From the NCBI RefSeq assembly GCF_002005225.1, contig NZ_CP019724.1:7420001-7484000 (forward strand): 64,000 bases of DNA, read 5' to 3'. The notes under the pieces are model-generated. The model ran no database searches and was not told where the DNA came from. It saw only the letters and a list, made by a program, of their open reading frames with translations. The DNA comes from Streptomyces pactum. Its GTDB lineage: Bacteria > Actinomycetota > Actinomycetes > Streptomycetales > Streptomycetaceae. Made by a program: the position numbers and the translations under genes. Shown here in pieces: positions 1 through 8,226 of the stretch; positions within the stretch are counted from its first letter, which is position 1; each line of letters starts with the position of its first letter.

Positions 1-1
1 G

Positions 2-679
2 CTCGGCGCCCATCCCCCCGAACTGCCGGTGCGGGAGCTGGTTCGGCTCGTCGAGGGATTCGACGTCGGCGGGTCCACCGTGCGCGCCGCGCTGAGCCGG
101 ATGGCCGCCGCCGGTGACCTGCGTCGCACGGACGCCGGCTACCGCCTCAGTGAGCGGCTGCTGGAGCGCCAGCGGCGCCAGGACGAGGCCGTACACCCGC
201 ACACGCGCGCGTGGGAGGGGGACTGGGAGATGGTCGTGATCACCGCGACGGGGCGCGGTCCCGCCGAACGCGCCGACCTGCGCACCCGGCTGACCGTCCT
301 GCGTCTCGCCGAACTCCGCGAGGGCGTCTGGCTGCGCCCGGCCAACCTGCGCCGCCCGCTGCCGGCCGAGCTGGACCTGGTGGCCGAGCGCTGTGCCACG
401 CGCCCCGGCCGCCCGGCCGCCGAACTGGCCGCGAGCCTGTGGCCGCTGGACGCCTGGTCCGCCACGGCCCGGGCGCTGCTCGCCCATGTCGACCGGGCCC
501 GGCGTCCGGCCGACCGCCTCACCGCCTTCGCGGCCGTCGTCCGTCACCTGCTCGCCGACCCGGTCCTGCCCCCGGAGCTCCTCCCGGCACGTTGGCCGGG
601 CCGGGCCCTGCGCGACGCCTACACGGACTACCAGCGGGAGCAGGCCGGACAGGTCCGGGCGCGGGGCACCCGGACCTGA
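2..679 (+). CDS. PaaX-family transcriptional regulator, 5' end beyond window
   Basis: A winged-helix regulator resembling the PaaX family, whose best known member represses phenylacetate catabolism; the effector here is unknown. The reading frame is open from base 2, before the first in-frame GTG at 29, and codes for helix-turn-helix-like sequence at once (ELVRLVEGF followed by STVRAALSRMAAAGDL). The true start is therefore probably outside the window and the gene is truncated on the left. The later segment with WEGDWEMVVI and WLRPANL matches the family's central domain with its conserved tryptophans. It ends 33 bases before the convergent pectate lyase gene. The family call is fairly firm; target genes cannot be inferred from this fragment. 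Confidence 0.72.
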   Translation, partial: LGAHPPELPVRELVRLVEGFDVGGSTVRAALSRMAAAGDLRRTDAGYRLSERLLERQRRQDEAVHPHTRAWEGDWEMVVITATGRGPAERADLRTRLTVLRLAELREGVWLRPANLRRPLPAELDLVAERCATRPGRPAAELAASLWPLDAWSATARALLAHVDRARRPADRLTAFAAVVRHLLADPVLPPELLPARWPGRALRDAYTDYQREQAGQVRARGTRT

Positions 680-712
680 GGCGACGGCGTCAGGCCGCCG
701 TCGTTCGCCGCG

Positions 713-1516
713 TCACCTGTAGGTGATGTCGGACGACGCGTACTTGCAGTGCGTGCCGTCGGGGCCGGAGCCGTTGGAGTCCGGCTCGTCGCCGTCGTCG
801 TTGCCGATGTACTTCTGGCACGGGACGATCTTCTTGTCGCCGTCCCCGACGATCGTGATGTTGCGCAGCGTCGCGCTGTCGCCGTAGTTGGTGTTGATGC
901 CGGCGATCCGGCTGCCCTTCCAGTTCACCTCGATGGTGTTGAGGTTGATCGTCCGCTTGTACTGCGTCGAGCAGTTGCCGCAGGAGCGGATGAAGGTGCC
1001 GAAGTTCTTGACCGCGAAGCCGGAGACGTTCAGGGTTCCGGCTCCGTTGAACTGGAACACCTTGTCACTGGCTTCCTTGGCGCCGCCGCCGGAGACGGTG
1101 TAGACGTTCGACGACGAGGAGCCCCGGAAGGTCGCCGCGTCCTCGCCGACGTCCTCCCACCAGACGTTCTGCAGGGTGCAGCCGCCTTTGCAGTGGATGC
1201 CGTCCGCGGCGGGGGCGCCGATGATCACGTTCTTGAGGACGGCGCCCGGGGCCAGTTCCAGGATCGGGCCCTGGTCCTCGTCCTGGCCGCCGGAGCCGAG
1301 GTCGCCGGTGCCGTAGAGACGCTTCATCCCGTAGTCCTTGGTACCGGAGACCGGGATGGTCGAGGAGACCCCTTCGCTGCCGTTGGGGGTCGGCCAGGTG
1401 GCGGCGTGTGCCGCGGAGGTTCCGGAGGTCATGAGCATGCCAACCGATAGCCCGAGTGCGGCCAGTGCGCCGGTCGCGGCGCGCCGCCGCGCGCGGGGGC
1501 GTGTCGTAGCGGTCAT
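713..1516 (-). CDS. Secreted pectate lyase, polysaccharide lyase family 3
   Basis: Predicted extracellular enzyme that cleaves polygalacturonate by beta-elimination. The first ~38 residues form a signal peptide with a twin-arginine-like basic stretch (RPRARRR), a hydrophobic core and an AHA-type cleavage region. The mature part begins WPTPNGSEGV and has the PL3 parallel beta-helix pattern: LKNVIIGAPAADGIHCKGGC, then WWEDVGEDAATFRG, with paired cysteines. Length (267 aa) fits a stand-alone PL3 catalytic domain with no binding module. I place the start at the ATG at 1516, which has a GAAGGG ribosome site 7 bases upstream; an earlier in-frame start at 1558 lacks one. A LacI-type palindrome lies ~160 bases upstream. 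Confidence 0.87.
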   Translation of the reverse strand: MTATTRPRARRRAATGALAALGLSVGMLMTSGTSAAHAATWPTPNGSEGVSSTIPVSGTKDYGMKRLYGTGDLGSGGQDEDQGPILELAPGAVLKNVIIGAPAADGIHCKGGCTLQNVWWEDVGEDAATFRGSSSSNVYTVSGGGAKEASDKVFQFNGAGTLNVSGFAVKNFGTFIRSCGNCSTQYKRTINLNTIEVNWKGSRIAGINTNYGDSATLRNITIVGDGDKKIVPCQKYIGNDDGDEPDSNGSGPDGTHCKYASSDITYR

Positions 1517-1674
1517 GTTCTGATCCCTTCCATAGGGAGTGGGGGTGGAACGGAACATGTACGTGAACGCTGTGCGTCGTCCTGTTCGGTGTCGCGAACG
1601 CGGCGGGTCACTGGTGGGGTCCTGGGTGACCCACCGCGCTCGCGACGGTCATGCTGATGAACGGACCGTAGAGG

Positions 1675-1689
1675 GCAAGCGCTTTCTAG
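1675..1689 (-). promoter_or_regulatory. Putative LacI-family operator upstream of pectate lyase
   Basis: GCAAGCGCTTTCTAG, built round the 8-bp palindrome AAGCGCTT. The identical 15-mer occurs at 56173-56187, 44 bases before the Gfo/Idh operon. LacI-family proteins commonly bind palindromes with a central CG. The site lies ~160 bases upstream of the pectate lyase start, in the promoter-bearing gap. The cognate regulator is not identified. Confidence 0.6.
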
Positions 1690-1730
1690 TCAACGCCTCG
1701 CGCGAGGGCGCGCCGCCTCGCGCACGCGAG

Positions 1731-1780
1731 GACGCGCCGCCTCACATGCCCCAGCGACGCGCCGCCTCACATGCCCCAGC
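1731..1780. repeat. Perfect 25-bp tandem duplication at the 3' end of the OYE gene
   Basis: Bases 1731-1755 and 1756-1780 are identical. The inner copy contains the last codons and TGA of the OYE-family reductase, so a spare copy of the gene's terminal codons and stop follows the real one. It looks like a recent slippage or unequal-exchange event. Confidence 0.9.
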
Positions 1781-2846
1781 CGTACTGGTCCGGCATCCGG
1801 ACCGGGTCGCCGAGTTCCCGCGCCGCCTGCTGGGCCCACGACGGGTTGCGCAGCAGTTCGCGTCCCAGCAGCACCGCGTCCGCCTCGCCGTTGGCCACGA
1901 TCTTCTCGGCCTGCTCGACGTCGGTGATCAGGCCCACGGCGGCGACCGGCAGCGGGGCCTGAGTCTTCACGCGCGCGGCGAACGGGACCTGGTAGCCGGG
2001 CCCGGTCGGGATCCGGACGCGGGGGACGTTGCCGCCGGTGGAGACGTCGAGCAGGTCGATGCCGTGTGCCCGGAGGTCGCGGGCGAAGCGGACGGTGTCG
2101 TCGGGCGTCCAGCCGCCCTCCTCCAGCCAGTCGGTCGCCGAGACGCGGAAGAACAGCGGCTTGTCGTCCGGCCACACCTCCCGCACGGCGTCGACGACTT
2201 CGAGGGCGAACCGGGTGCGGTTCTCGTACGAGCCGCCGTAGGCGTCGGTGCGGTGGTTGGAGTGCGGCGACAGGAACTCGTGGATCAGGTAGCCGTGCGC
2301 GCCGTGGATCTCGGCTATCTCGAAACCGGCCGCCAGGGCCCGGCGCGCGGCGTCCGCGAACTGGCGGACGATCTCCCGGATCTGCGTGGCCGTCAGCTCG
2401 GTCGGCACCGGGTGGCGCTCGTCGAACGCGAGCGGGCTCGGGGCCGCCGGCTGCCAGCCGTGCGCGTCCGCACCCACGGGAGCCCCGCCCTTCCAGGGCT
2501 GCGCGGTCGACGCCTTGCGGCCCGCGTGGGCGAGCTGGATCGCCGGAACCGTGTCCTGGGACCGCAGGAAGTCCGTGATCCGGCGGAAGGCCTCCACCTG
2601 GGTGTCGTTCCACAGGCCGAGGTCCTGGGGGGAGATGCGGCCCTCGGGGGACACGCCGGTGGCCTCGACGACGATCAGCCCGGTGCCGCCCACCGCGCGT
2701 GCGCCGTAGTGCGCGAAGTGCCAGTCGCCGGGGACGCCCGCCAGGGGGCCCTCCGGTGCGGCGGAGTACTGGCACATGGGCGGCATCCACACCCGGTTCG
2801 GGATCGTGGTGTCACGCAGTCGGAGGGGCTGGAAGAGGGCGCTCAT
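1767..2846 (-). CDS. NADH:flavin oxidoreductase, Old Yellow Enzyme family (YqjM-like)
   Basis: FMN-dependent ene-reductase on a TIM-barrel fold that uses NAD(P)H to reduce electrophilic alkenes or other xenobiotics. It starts MSALFQPLRLRD and is 359 aa, the usual size. The MPPMCQYS motif near residue 22 carries the thermophilic-like (YqjM) subclass cysteine. IHGAHGYLIHEFLSP near residue 178 holds the paired substrate-binding histidines, and RVSATDW follows. The C-terminal phosphate loop is represented by NGEADAVLLGRELLRNP. It is transcribed divergently from an ArsR-type gene over a shared operator region, which suggests control by that regulator. The physiological substrate is unknown. Confidence 0.92.
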   Translation of the reverse strand: MSALFQPLRLRDTTIPNRVWMPPMCQYSAAPEGPLAGVPGDWHFAHYGARAVGGTGLIVVEATGVSPEGRISPQDLGLWNDTQVEAFRRITDFLRSQDTVPAIQLAHAGRKASTAQPWKGGAPVGADAHGWQPAAPSPLAFDERHPVPTELTATQIREIVRQFADAARRALAAGFEIAEIHGAHGYLIHEFLSPHSNHRTDAYGGSYENRTRFALEVVDAVREVWPDDKPLFFRVSATDWLEEGGWTPDDTVRFARDLRAHGIDLLDVSTGGNVPRVRIPTGPGYQVPFAARVKTQAPLPVAAVGLITDVEQAEKIVANGEADAVLLGRELLRNPSWAQQAARELGDPVRMPDQYGWGM

Positions 2847-2881
2847 GAGGGCTGCTCCCTTGGTCGCGGCAGGAGGAACAG

Positions 2882-2936
2882 CTCGTACGATAAACCTCGT
2901 AGTACGGCGAGTGTCAAACTATGATGGTTCTCGTAC
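2882..2936. promoter_or_regulatory. Divergent promoter/operator between OYE gene and ArsR regulator
   Basis: An AT-rich patch with two direct CTCGTAC copies (2882-2888 and 2930-2936) and an intervening CTCGTAGTACG. On the minus strand TTGACA (2917-2912) sits 17 bases before TTTATC (2894-2889), a plausible promoter for the OYE gene with the CTCGTAGTACG motif in its spacer. On the plus strand TATGAT (2920-2925) could be the regulator's -10. The repeats are candidate ArsR-type sites. Confidence 0.55.
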
Positions 2937-2999
2937 AATGAGTGGGCCAACGGAGGTCCTTCCCGAGCGGTGGGACCTCCCGGACGAACTGGAGCCGCC

Positions 3000-3362
3000 G
3001 TGACCCCCGCCGCCACCGCCGCCGGCCCCCGCGACCTGCCGCACCCGGCACGCGAGGAGATCCGGCTGGAGGGATTGCTGCACGCCCTGTCCGACCCGGT
3101 GCGGCTGCGGATCGTACGGGACCTCGCCGCCGACAGCGACGAGCTCTTCTCCTGCTCCTACTTCGACCTGCCGGTCACCAAGTCCACCACCACGCACCAC
3201 TTCCGGGTGCTGCGCGAGAGCGGGGTGATCCGGCAGACCTACCGGGGTACGGCCAAGATGAACGGCCTGCGCAGGGACGACCTGGACGCCCTCTTCCCGG
3301 GGCTGCTCGACGCCCTCCTGGCCGCCGCGGCCCGCCAGGCCGCCCGCCTCGGCGCCGGCTGA
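3000..3362 (+). CDS. ArsR-family (SmtB-type) transcriptional regulator
   Basis: Small winged-helix repressor of 120 aa. The core runs from LLHALSDPVRLRIVRDL (helices 1-2) through VTKSTTTHHFRVLRESGVIR (recognition helix and turn) to the wing YRGTAKMNGLRRDDLD. The classical ELCVC metal site is replaced by SCSYFDLP, so sensing of an organic or redox signal is as likely as a metal. I prefer the GTG at 3000, five bases after GGAG; an earlier GTG at 2970 is possible. It is divergent from the OYE-family reductase, and such pairs usually mean the regulator controls the enzyme gene. Confidence 0.85.
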   Translation: MTPAATAAGPRDLPHPAREEIRLEGLLHALSDPVRLRIVRDLAADSDELFSCSYFDLPVTKSTTTHHFRVLRESGVIRQTYRGTAKMNGLRRDDLDALFPGLLDALLAAAARQAARLGAG

Positions 3363-3399
3363 GCCGGGACCCGCGTACCAGGGGCGCGGCCGTCCGCCC

Positions 3400-4746
3400 T
3401 CAGGTCGTGGCCGTCCGTGCCGCCGCCAGCAGCGACTCCCAGTCGGGCAGCTTGACCACGTGGCGCCCCAGCGAGGTGCCGAGGTCCGCCTCCGCCCGCT
3501 CGATGGCCCGCCACCCGGACCACTCGACCGGCTCGAGCCCCTCGGCGCGCAGGAGCGGGAGGGGGTCCGCCGGAAGGGCCCGTCCGGTGAGCGCGGCGGC
3601 GTCCGCCAGCAGGGACGTCACCGTCTCCTTCGCGCAGGGGCGGTTGGTGCCGATGACGCCGGTGGGGCCACGCTTGATCCAGCCGGCCACGTACTCCCCG
3701 GGGGCGACCACGCCGCCCCGCAGCACGCGCCCCGCCCGATGCGGCACCGTGCCGCTCGCCGCGTCGAACGGCAGCCCCTCCAGCGGCACCCCGCGGTAGC
3801 CCACCGACCGCAGCACCAGTTGGGCCTCGATCTCCTCGTACCGCCCGGTGCCCGTCACGCCGCCGCGCCCGTCCGGCGCCGTCCGCTCGAAGCGCACGGC
3901 GCCCACCCGGCCGTCGCCGTCCGCCGTCAGTTCCACGGGGCGCAGGAAGAAGCGCGGCCGGATCCGCCGGGCGGCGTCCGGCGCGGGCCGCCCTGCCCAG
4001 TCGCGCAGCACCTCCACGTTGCGGCGCTGCGCACCGGGCAGTCCGGAGGGATCCCGGTACCCGGCGTCCAGCGCCAGCTCCGCCGGGTCCACCACGACGG
4101 CGGTGTCCGGCAGGGCGCCCAGCTCACGCAGCTCCTTGGTGGTGAAGCGGGCCTGCGAAGGGCCCCGCCGGCCCACCATGTGCACGTCGGCCACCCGCCC
4201 GGCGGCGAGTGCGTCGAGCGCCGCCTGAGGCATGTCGGTACCGCTCAGCTCGGCGGTGCCGCGCACCAGCATCCGCGCCACGTCGACGGCGACGTTGCCC
4301 ACCCCGATCACGACCGCGGACCGCGCCCCGCGCAGGAAGCCGTCGTCCACCGCGTCCGGATGGGCGCTGTACCAGGACACGAACTCGGTCGCCGACCAGC
4401 TTCCCGGCAGTTCCTCGCCGGGGATGCCCAGCCGCCGGTCGGTGGCGGCGCCCACGCAGTACACCACCGCGTGGTACAGCTCGCGCAGCCGCGCCGACGG
4501 CACGCCCCCGGGGCCGACCGGGACGCCGCCGAGGAACCGCACCCGCTCGTGCTCCAGGACGGTGCGCAGGGTGTTCTGCAGCGACTTGATCTTCTCGTGG
4601 TCCGGCGCCACTCCGTACCGCACCAGCCCGTAGGGGCAGGGCAGCCGGTCCAGGACGTCCACGCGCACGTCACGGCCGAGCTGGACGAGGCTCTGGGCGG
4701 TGTAGCACCCGCTCGGTCCCGAGCCGACGACGGCGACACGCAGCAC
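3400..4746 (-). CDS. Ferredoxin-NADP reductase, FprA/adrenodoxin reductase-like
   Basis: FAD- and NADPH-binding reductase that moves electrons between NADPH and ferredoxin, often for cytochromes P450. The N-terminal Rossmann motif VAVVGSGPSGCYTAQSLV starts at residue 3, followed by the family signature CPYGLVRYGVAPDH, the NADP-binding VVIGVGNVAVDVARML and the C-terminal GWIKRGPTGVIGTNR segment. Length (448 aa) matches mycobacterial FprA. The start is the GTG at 4746, preceded by GGAGTTCC; upstream in-frame residues look non-coding. No ferredoxin or P450 gene lies nearby, so its redox partner is unknown. Confidence 0.9.
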   Translation of the reverse strand: MLRVAVVGSGPSGCYTAQSLVQLGRDVRVDVLDRLPCPYGLVRYGVAPDHEKIKSLQNTLRTVLEHERVRFLGGVPVGPGGVPSARLRELYHAVVYCVGAATDRRLGIPGEELPGSWSATEFVSWYSAHPDAVDDGFLRGARSAVVIGVGNVAVDVARMLVRGTAELSGTDMPQAALDALAAGRVADVHMVGRRGPSQARFTTKELRELGALPDTAVVVDPAELALDAGYRDPSGLPGAQRRNVEVLRDWAGRPAPDAARRIRPRFFLRPVELTADGDGRVGAVRFERTAPDGRGGVTGTGRYEEIEAQLVLRSVGYRGVPLEGLPFDAASGTVPHRAGRVLRGGVVAPGEYVAGWIKRGPTGVIGTNRPCAKETVTSLLADAAALTGRALPADPLPLLRAEGLEPVEWSGWRAIERAEADLGTSLGRHVVKLPDWESLLAAARTATT

Positions 4747-4917
4747 GGCGGAACTCCTTGTCCGGGAGGCGAATGGTCCGGAAGCCAGAGGGTTCGCTGG
4801 TGTTCCCAGCATCCCACCGCCGGCGCTCCGCTGACAGGGTGCCGCGCCCGGTGAACGGCGCATGTTCCGTGCGTGTTCCGTTCGTATGGAATGTGATCAT
4901 TCGGTTACGTTGCGTGT

Positions 4918-5442
4918 GTGCTCGAAGCATCCTTCGTTGATCGTTCTCTCCAGCTTTCCGATCGCTGTCCGGACGACGGTGAGATGTCCGTGCGGCACAC
5001 CTGGGTGGTGCGTGAGGGTGACACCGTCACGTCGTGGTTCGAGGTCCACCTGACGTTCGCCGACGGCGCCCGCGTGGAGGCGCTCGCCGTGCTGTCCGGT
5101 CAGGGCGTGCGGGTCGAGGACGTACGGGCCGACCCGCCACTGTCCCTCGACGACCTGGCCGTGCTCGCCGAGTGGCTGGAGAACCCGCTCTTCGAGGCGT
5201 GTGTGGCGGGCTCCGCGGATGACCCGCCCGCCGCCGCGCGGCGACGGGCCCGTCCGGCCTGGCCGCGCGGCAGGGAGGGGCGCCGGCTCGCGGCGCAGGA
5301 GTACCGGGCCGCCCGGGAGGTGGGCGGCGACCCGGTCCTCGCGGTGATGCGCGCGACCGGGCACAGCCGGCGCAGGTCGCTCAGGCTGATCGGCCAGGCG
5401 CGCGACGAGGGCTTCTTGGCCCCGCGTCGCGCACGGCGCTGA
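4918..5442 (+). CDS. DUF6214 family protein
   Basis: Cytoplasmic protein of 174 aa with no known function; the pattern matches what I remember as DUF6214, found mainly in Streptomyces. Features are TWVVREGDTVTSWFEVHLTFADGARVEALAVL in the first half, the VEDVRADPPLSLDDLAVLAEWLENPLFEACV segment, a basic linker, and a helical C-terminus containing ATGHSRRRSLRLIGQARDEGFL that may bind nucleic acid. The GTG start at 4918 has no obvious ribosome site, and a -10-like TTACGT (4905-4910) lies about 8 bases before it, so the transcript may be leaderless. It is divergent from the FprA-like gene. Confidence 0.75.
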   Translation: MLEASFVDRSLQLSDRCPDDGEMSVRHTWVVREGDTVTSWFEVHLTFADGARVEALAVLSGQGVRVEDVRADPPLSLDDLAVLAEWLENPLFEACVAGSADDPPAAARRRARPAWPRGREGRRLAAQEYRAAREVGGDPVLAVMRATGHSRRRSLRLIGQARDEGFLAPRRARR

Positions 5443-5460
5443 GGCGCTGCCGACGGCCCG

Positions 5461-6117
5461 TCAGAGCATCCCGCGCATCCGCGAGATCTCGCTGGTCTGC
5501 TGGGCCACCACGTCATCGGCCATCTCCTCGATCCGCACGTTGTTGCCCTGCGACTTCACGTCCGTGGCCATGGTGATCGCGCCCTCGTGGTGAGTGATCA
5601 TCAGCTTGAGGAAGAGCTGGTCGAAGGCCTCGCCCTTCGCCGCGCGCAGCTTCTCCAACTGGGCCTTGGTCGCCATCCCCGGCATCGAGGCGTGGTCGTG
5701 GCCGCCGCCGGTCTCCTTCTCGCCGTGGTTCTCGAGCCAGCCCCTCATCGCCTCGATCTCCGGCCCCTGCGCGGCGGAGATCCGTGCGGCGAGCTTTTCG
5801 ACCCGGCCGGACTCGGCCTGCTCCGGCACGAGTTCGGTCATCTCCAGCGCCTGGGCATGGTGCTGGATCATCATCCGCGCGTAGGAGACGTCCGCCGAGT
5901 TGGGGGAGTCGTCGTCGGCGCGCTGCTTCGCGGCGTCCTCGGCGGAGAGCGTGCGGTTCCCCTCGCCCGGCTCGCCCGGAGCGATGACCGATGGCCCGGC
6001 CGCGGCAGCCGGTCCGGTGTCCGGACCGGAGTCGCAGGCCCCGAGCCCGAGCACGGCCAGTGCGGTCAGTGAGGCCGTGACGAGCGACGCTCGGGACAGT
6101 GCGGGGCTGAAGGGCAC
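5461..6117 (-). CDS. DUF305 domain lipoprotein
   Basis: Exported lipoprotein (218 aa) with a lipobox near residue 27 (LGLGAC) and a ferritin-like DUF305 domain. The domain shows the paired motifs YARMMIQHHAQALEMTELV and LFLKLMITHHEGAITMATDV, each with vicinal histidines and distal acidic residues. DUF305 proteins are helical bundles sometimes linked to metal handling; the exact role is unsettled. A His/Met-rich insert (GGGHDHASMPGM, near residues 138-150) supports metal binding. The IS481 element begins 56 bases upstream of its start and has probably cut it from its native promoter. Its likely ancestral divergent neighbour, the LVIVD protein, is now beyond the insertion. Confidence 0.85.
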   Translation of the reverse strand: MPFSPALSRASLVTASLTALAVLGLGACDSGPDTGPAAAAGPSVIAPGEPGEGNRTLSAEDAAKQRADDDSPNSADVSYARMMIQHHAQALEMTELVPEQAESGRVEKLAARISAAQGPEIEAMRGWLENHGEKETGGGHDHASMPGMATKAQLEKLRAAKGEAFDQLFLKLMITHHEGAITMATDVKSQGNNVRIEEMADDVVAQQTSEISRMRGML

Positions 6118-6166
6118 AACGACCTCCTGTGGCTGGGCGTGCTCTGTCGGGGAGGGATGCGAGGCA

Positions 6167-6172
6167 CCTAGT
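6167..6172. repeat. Left target-site duplication of the IS481-family element
   Basis: CCTAGT, repeated exactly at 8395-8400 on the other side of the insertion. It contains the CTAG core often targeted by IS481-family elements. Confidence 0.85.
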
Positions 6173-6219
6173 TGTATTGATCACGAGCCTTGTTAACGCC
6201 GGCGGGGCTTGATCACGGC

Positions 6220-6272
6220 GAAGACCTCCGGTGTGGTGAAGCTGTCTAGGAACGCACCACACGGAGGTCTTC
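6220..6272 (+). promoter_or_regulatory. Hairpin that buries the IS481 transposase ribosome-binding site
   Basis: Left arm 6220-6238 and right arm 6255-6272 are complementary along 18 pairs with a single bulged G, leaving a 16-base loop. The right arm includes GGAGG (6263-6267) and ends directly against the ATG at 6273. A transcript entering from outside would fold and hide the ribosome site, whereas one starting in or after the loop could not. This is the layout of the IS10/IS50 guard against read-through expression. Confidence 0.75.
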
Positions 6273-7056
6273 ATGTCCCACCGTAATGCCCGGCTGACCG
6301 TTCACGGCAGGCGGCTGCTGGTCGAGCGTGTCCGTTCCGGCCGTCCGGTAGCGCATGTCGCGGCCGAGATGGGCGTCTCACGGCCCACGGCTCACAAATG
6401 GCTGCTGCGCTGGCGAGCAGAGGGCGAGTCCGGCCTGCACGACCGTTCCAGCCAGCCCCGCAGGACGCCGCACCGGACCCCGGCCGCGCTGGAGGACCGG
6501 GTCTGCCGACTGCGGCAAGAACGCAAGCTGGGCCCGGCCCGCATCGGACCGATCCTGGGCCTGCCCGCCTCCACCGTCCACCGGGTCCTGGCCCGACACG
6601 GCCTGAACCGTCTGGCCTTCCTGGACCGCCCCACCGGACAGGTCATCCGCCGCTACGAACGCAGCCGGCCCGGCGAGCTCGTCCACGTCGACGTCAAGAA
6701 ACTCGGCCGCATCCCCGACGGCGGCGGATGGCGCATCCACGGCCGTGCCGCCTGCCCCGACCGCCGCCGCACCACCGGCTTCGACTACATCCACTCCGCA
6801 GTCGACGACCACAGCCGCCTCGCCTACAGCGAAGTCCACCCGGACGAGAAGGCCGCCACCTGCGCGGCCTTCCTGCAGCGGGCCGCAGCCTTCTTCGCCA
6901 CCTGTGGCATCCTCCGCGTCGAACGCGTCCTGACAGACAATGCCTGGCCCTACCGCAAGAGCTTCGCCTGGCGGCAGGCGCTTGCCGACCTCGGCGCGTC
7001 CGGCAAGCTCACGCGCATCTACCGGCCGCAGACCAACGGCAAGGTCGAACGCTTTA
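6273..7056 (+). pseudogene. IS481-family transposase, 5' part (interrupted)
   Basis: First 261 codons of a DDE transposase. An N-terminal helix-turn-helix (VAHVAAEMGVSRPTAHKWLLRW) is followed by a second DNA-binding segment and the catalytic core with VDVKKLG (first Asp), TDNAWPY (second Asp) and KVERF (start of the Glu region). The codon after F is cut by an IS630 element at a TA. Joining 6273-7056 to 8227-8399 restores an uninterrupted 318-residue protein reading ..KVERF-NRTLLDEW.., so the inactivation is purely by insertion and no other lesion is visible. The start ATG at 6273 directly follows the hairpin that contains its GGAGG. Confidence 0.93.
7055..7056. repeat. TA target duplication, left flank of the IS630 element
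   Basis: The TA dinucleotide at 7055-7056 is duplicated at 8225-8226, as expected for IS630/Tc1/mariner-type transposition. Confidence 0.85.
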
Positions 7057-8224
7057 CTGACTTCGGCTCGCCAGGGTGAATCTTTGCGAAGTCCCTGATG
7101 GGTCTGGAGCGGTGGCTGTATTCCGTGGTGTGTGAGATATGCGGATGGGGGCGGGCTGACCGCTGCGGGACGTCGGCGCCGGGAGTCGGTGCGGATGCAG
7201 GCGGCCGAGCTGTTCGAGCAGGAGATCAAGCCGCCGGAGGTGGCACGGCGACTGCGGGTGAGCCTGAAATCGGCCTACCAGTGGCACCAGCTGTGGCGGG
7301 ACGGTGGTCATGAGGCTCTGGCCTCCCGCGGCCCGAGCGGATCCCGTTGCCGGCTGTCCCCGCGCTGTCTGGAGAAACTGGCTGCGTACCTCGATGAGGG
7401 CCCGGCCGCCCACGGCTGGGTGGAGGACCAGGTGTGGACCGCGGCGAGGGTGGCCACGCTGATCGGCCGGAAGTTCCACGTCTCCTACAGCGTCTCCGGT
7501 GCCACGAGGCTGATGCACCGGCTCGGCTTCAGCCCGCAGGTCCCCGCACGGCGGGTCGCCGAGCGCGACGAGAGGGCCGTCACCGTGTGGAAGGAGGTGA
7601 CCTGGGCGGAGGTAAAAGAGCCCGGGCGGCCTGCGGGGGCTACATCTGCTTCGAGGACGAAGCAGGGTTCACGCGGAAGCCGCCCCGGGGACGAACCTGG
7701 GGCCGGCGCGGGCACACCCCGGTCGTGACCGTCAGCGGGCGACGCTCGGGGCGGCTGTCGGTGGCCGGACTGATCGCCATGCGGCCCGGCTCCCGTACCC
7801 GGCTGTGCCACCGCCTGCGCGCCCACCGGGCGGGCAGAGGCAAACGCCGCAGCATGGGCGAGCGTGACTTCATCGCGCTCGTCGACGGCGTCCACCAGCT
7901 CCTCAAGGCACCTATCGTGCTGGTCTGGGACCGCCTCAACACCCACGTCTCTCACGCCATGCGCAAGTTGATCGCCGAGCGCGCATGGCTGACAGTGTTC
8001 CTGCTGCCCGCCTACTCACCCGACCTCAACCCCGTCGAATGGGTATGGGCACACATCAAACGCAGCCTGGCCAACCTCGCCGTCGTCGCGCTCGACCGGC
8101 TCGAAGCACTCGTCCGTAACCGACTCAAGCGCCTTCAGTACCGGCCCGGCACCCTCGACGGCTTCATAGCCGGCACCGGCCTGACTCTCGACGAACCTGC
8201 CTCACCCTGACGAGCCGAAGTCAG
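7057..8224 (+). mobile_element. IS630-family insertion sequence nested in the IS481 transposase gene
   Basis: A complete 1,168-bp element. Its 23-bp terminal inverted repeats (7057-7079 and 8202-8224) match at 22 of 23 positions, starting CTGACTTCGGCTCG. TA flanks both ends. The transposase is in the same orientation as the interrupted IS481 gene and is encoded in two frames joined by a probable -1 frameshift. Intact ends and an uncorrupted frame suggest a recent and possibly still mobile copy. Confidence 0.93.
7132..8210 (+). CDS. IS630-family transposase, made by probable programmed -1 frameshift
   Basis: DDE transposase in two overlapping frames. The first (7132-7728, GTG start) supplies the N-terminal helix-turn-helix domains (VARRLRVSLKSAYQWHQLW). 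The second, ending at 8210, supplies the catalytic core: CFEDEAGF (first Asp), LVWDRLNTH (second Asp) and the family signature PAYSPDLNPVEWVW with the final Glu. The frames join at GTA-AAA-G (7612-7618): after reading AAA at 7615-7617, a one-base slip back lets the ribosome continue AGA-GCC-CGG. The fused product is ~359 aa, typical of the family. A run of four A is conspicuous in this GC-rich DNA. A fixed frameshift mutation is the alternative. Confidence 0.82.
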
Positions 8225-8226
8225 TA

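Noticed and set aside
1539..2924. Long plus-strand open frame opposite the pectate lyase promoter and OYE gene
   Set aside because: It lies antisense to a gene with clear OYE motifs, and its peptide is arginine/valine-rich with no domain. It is a shadow of high third-position GC.
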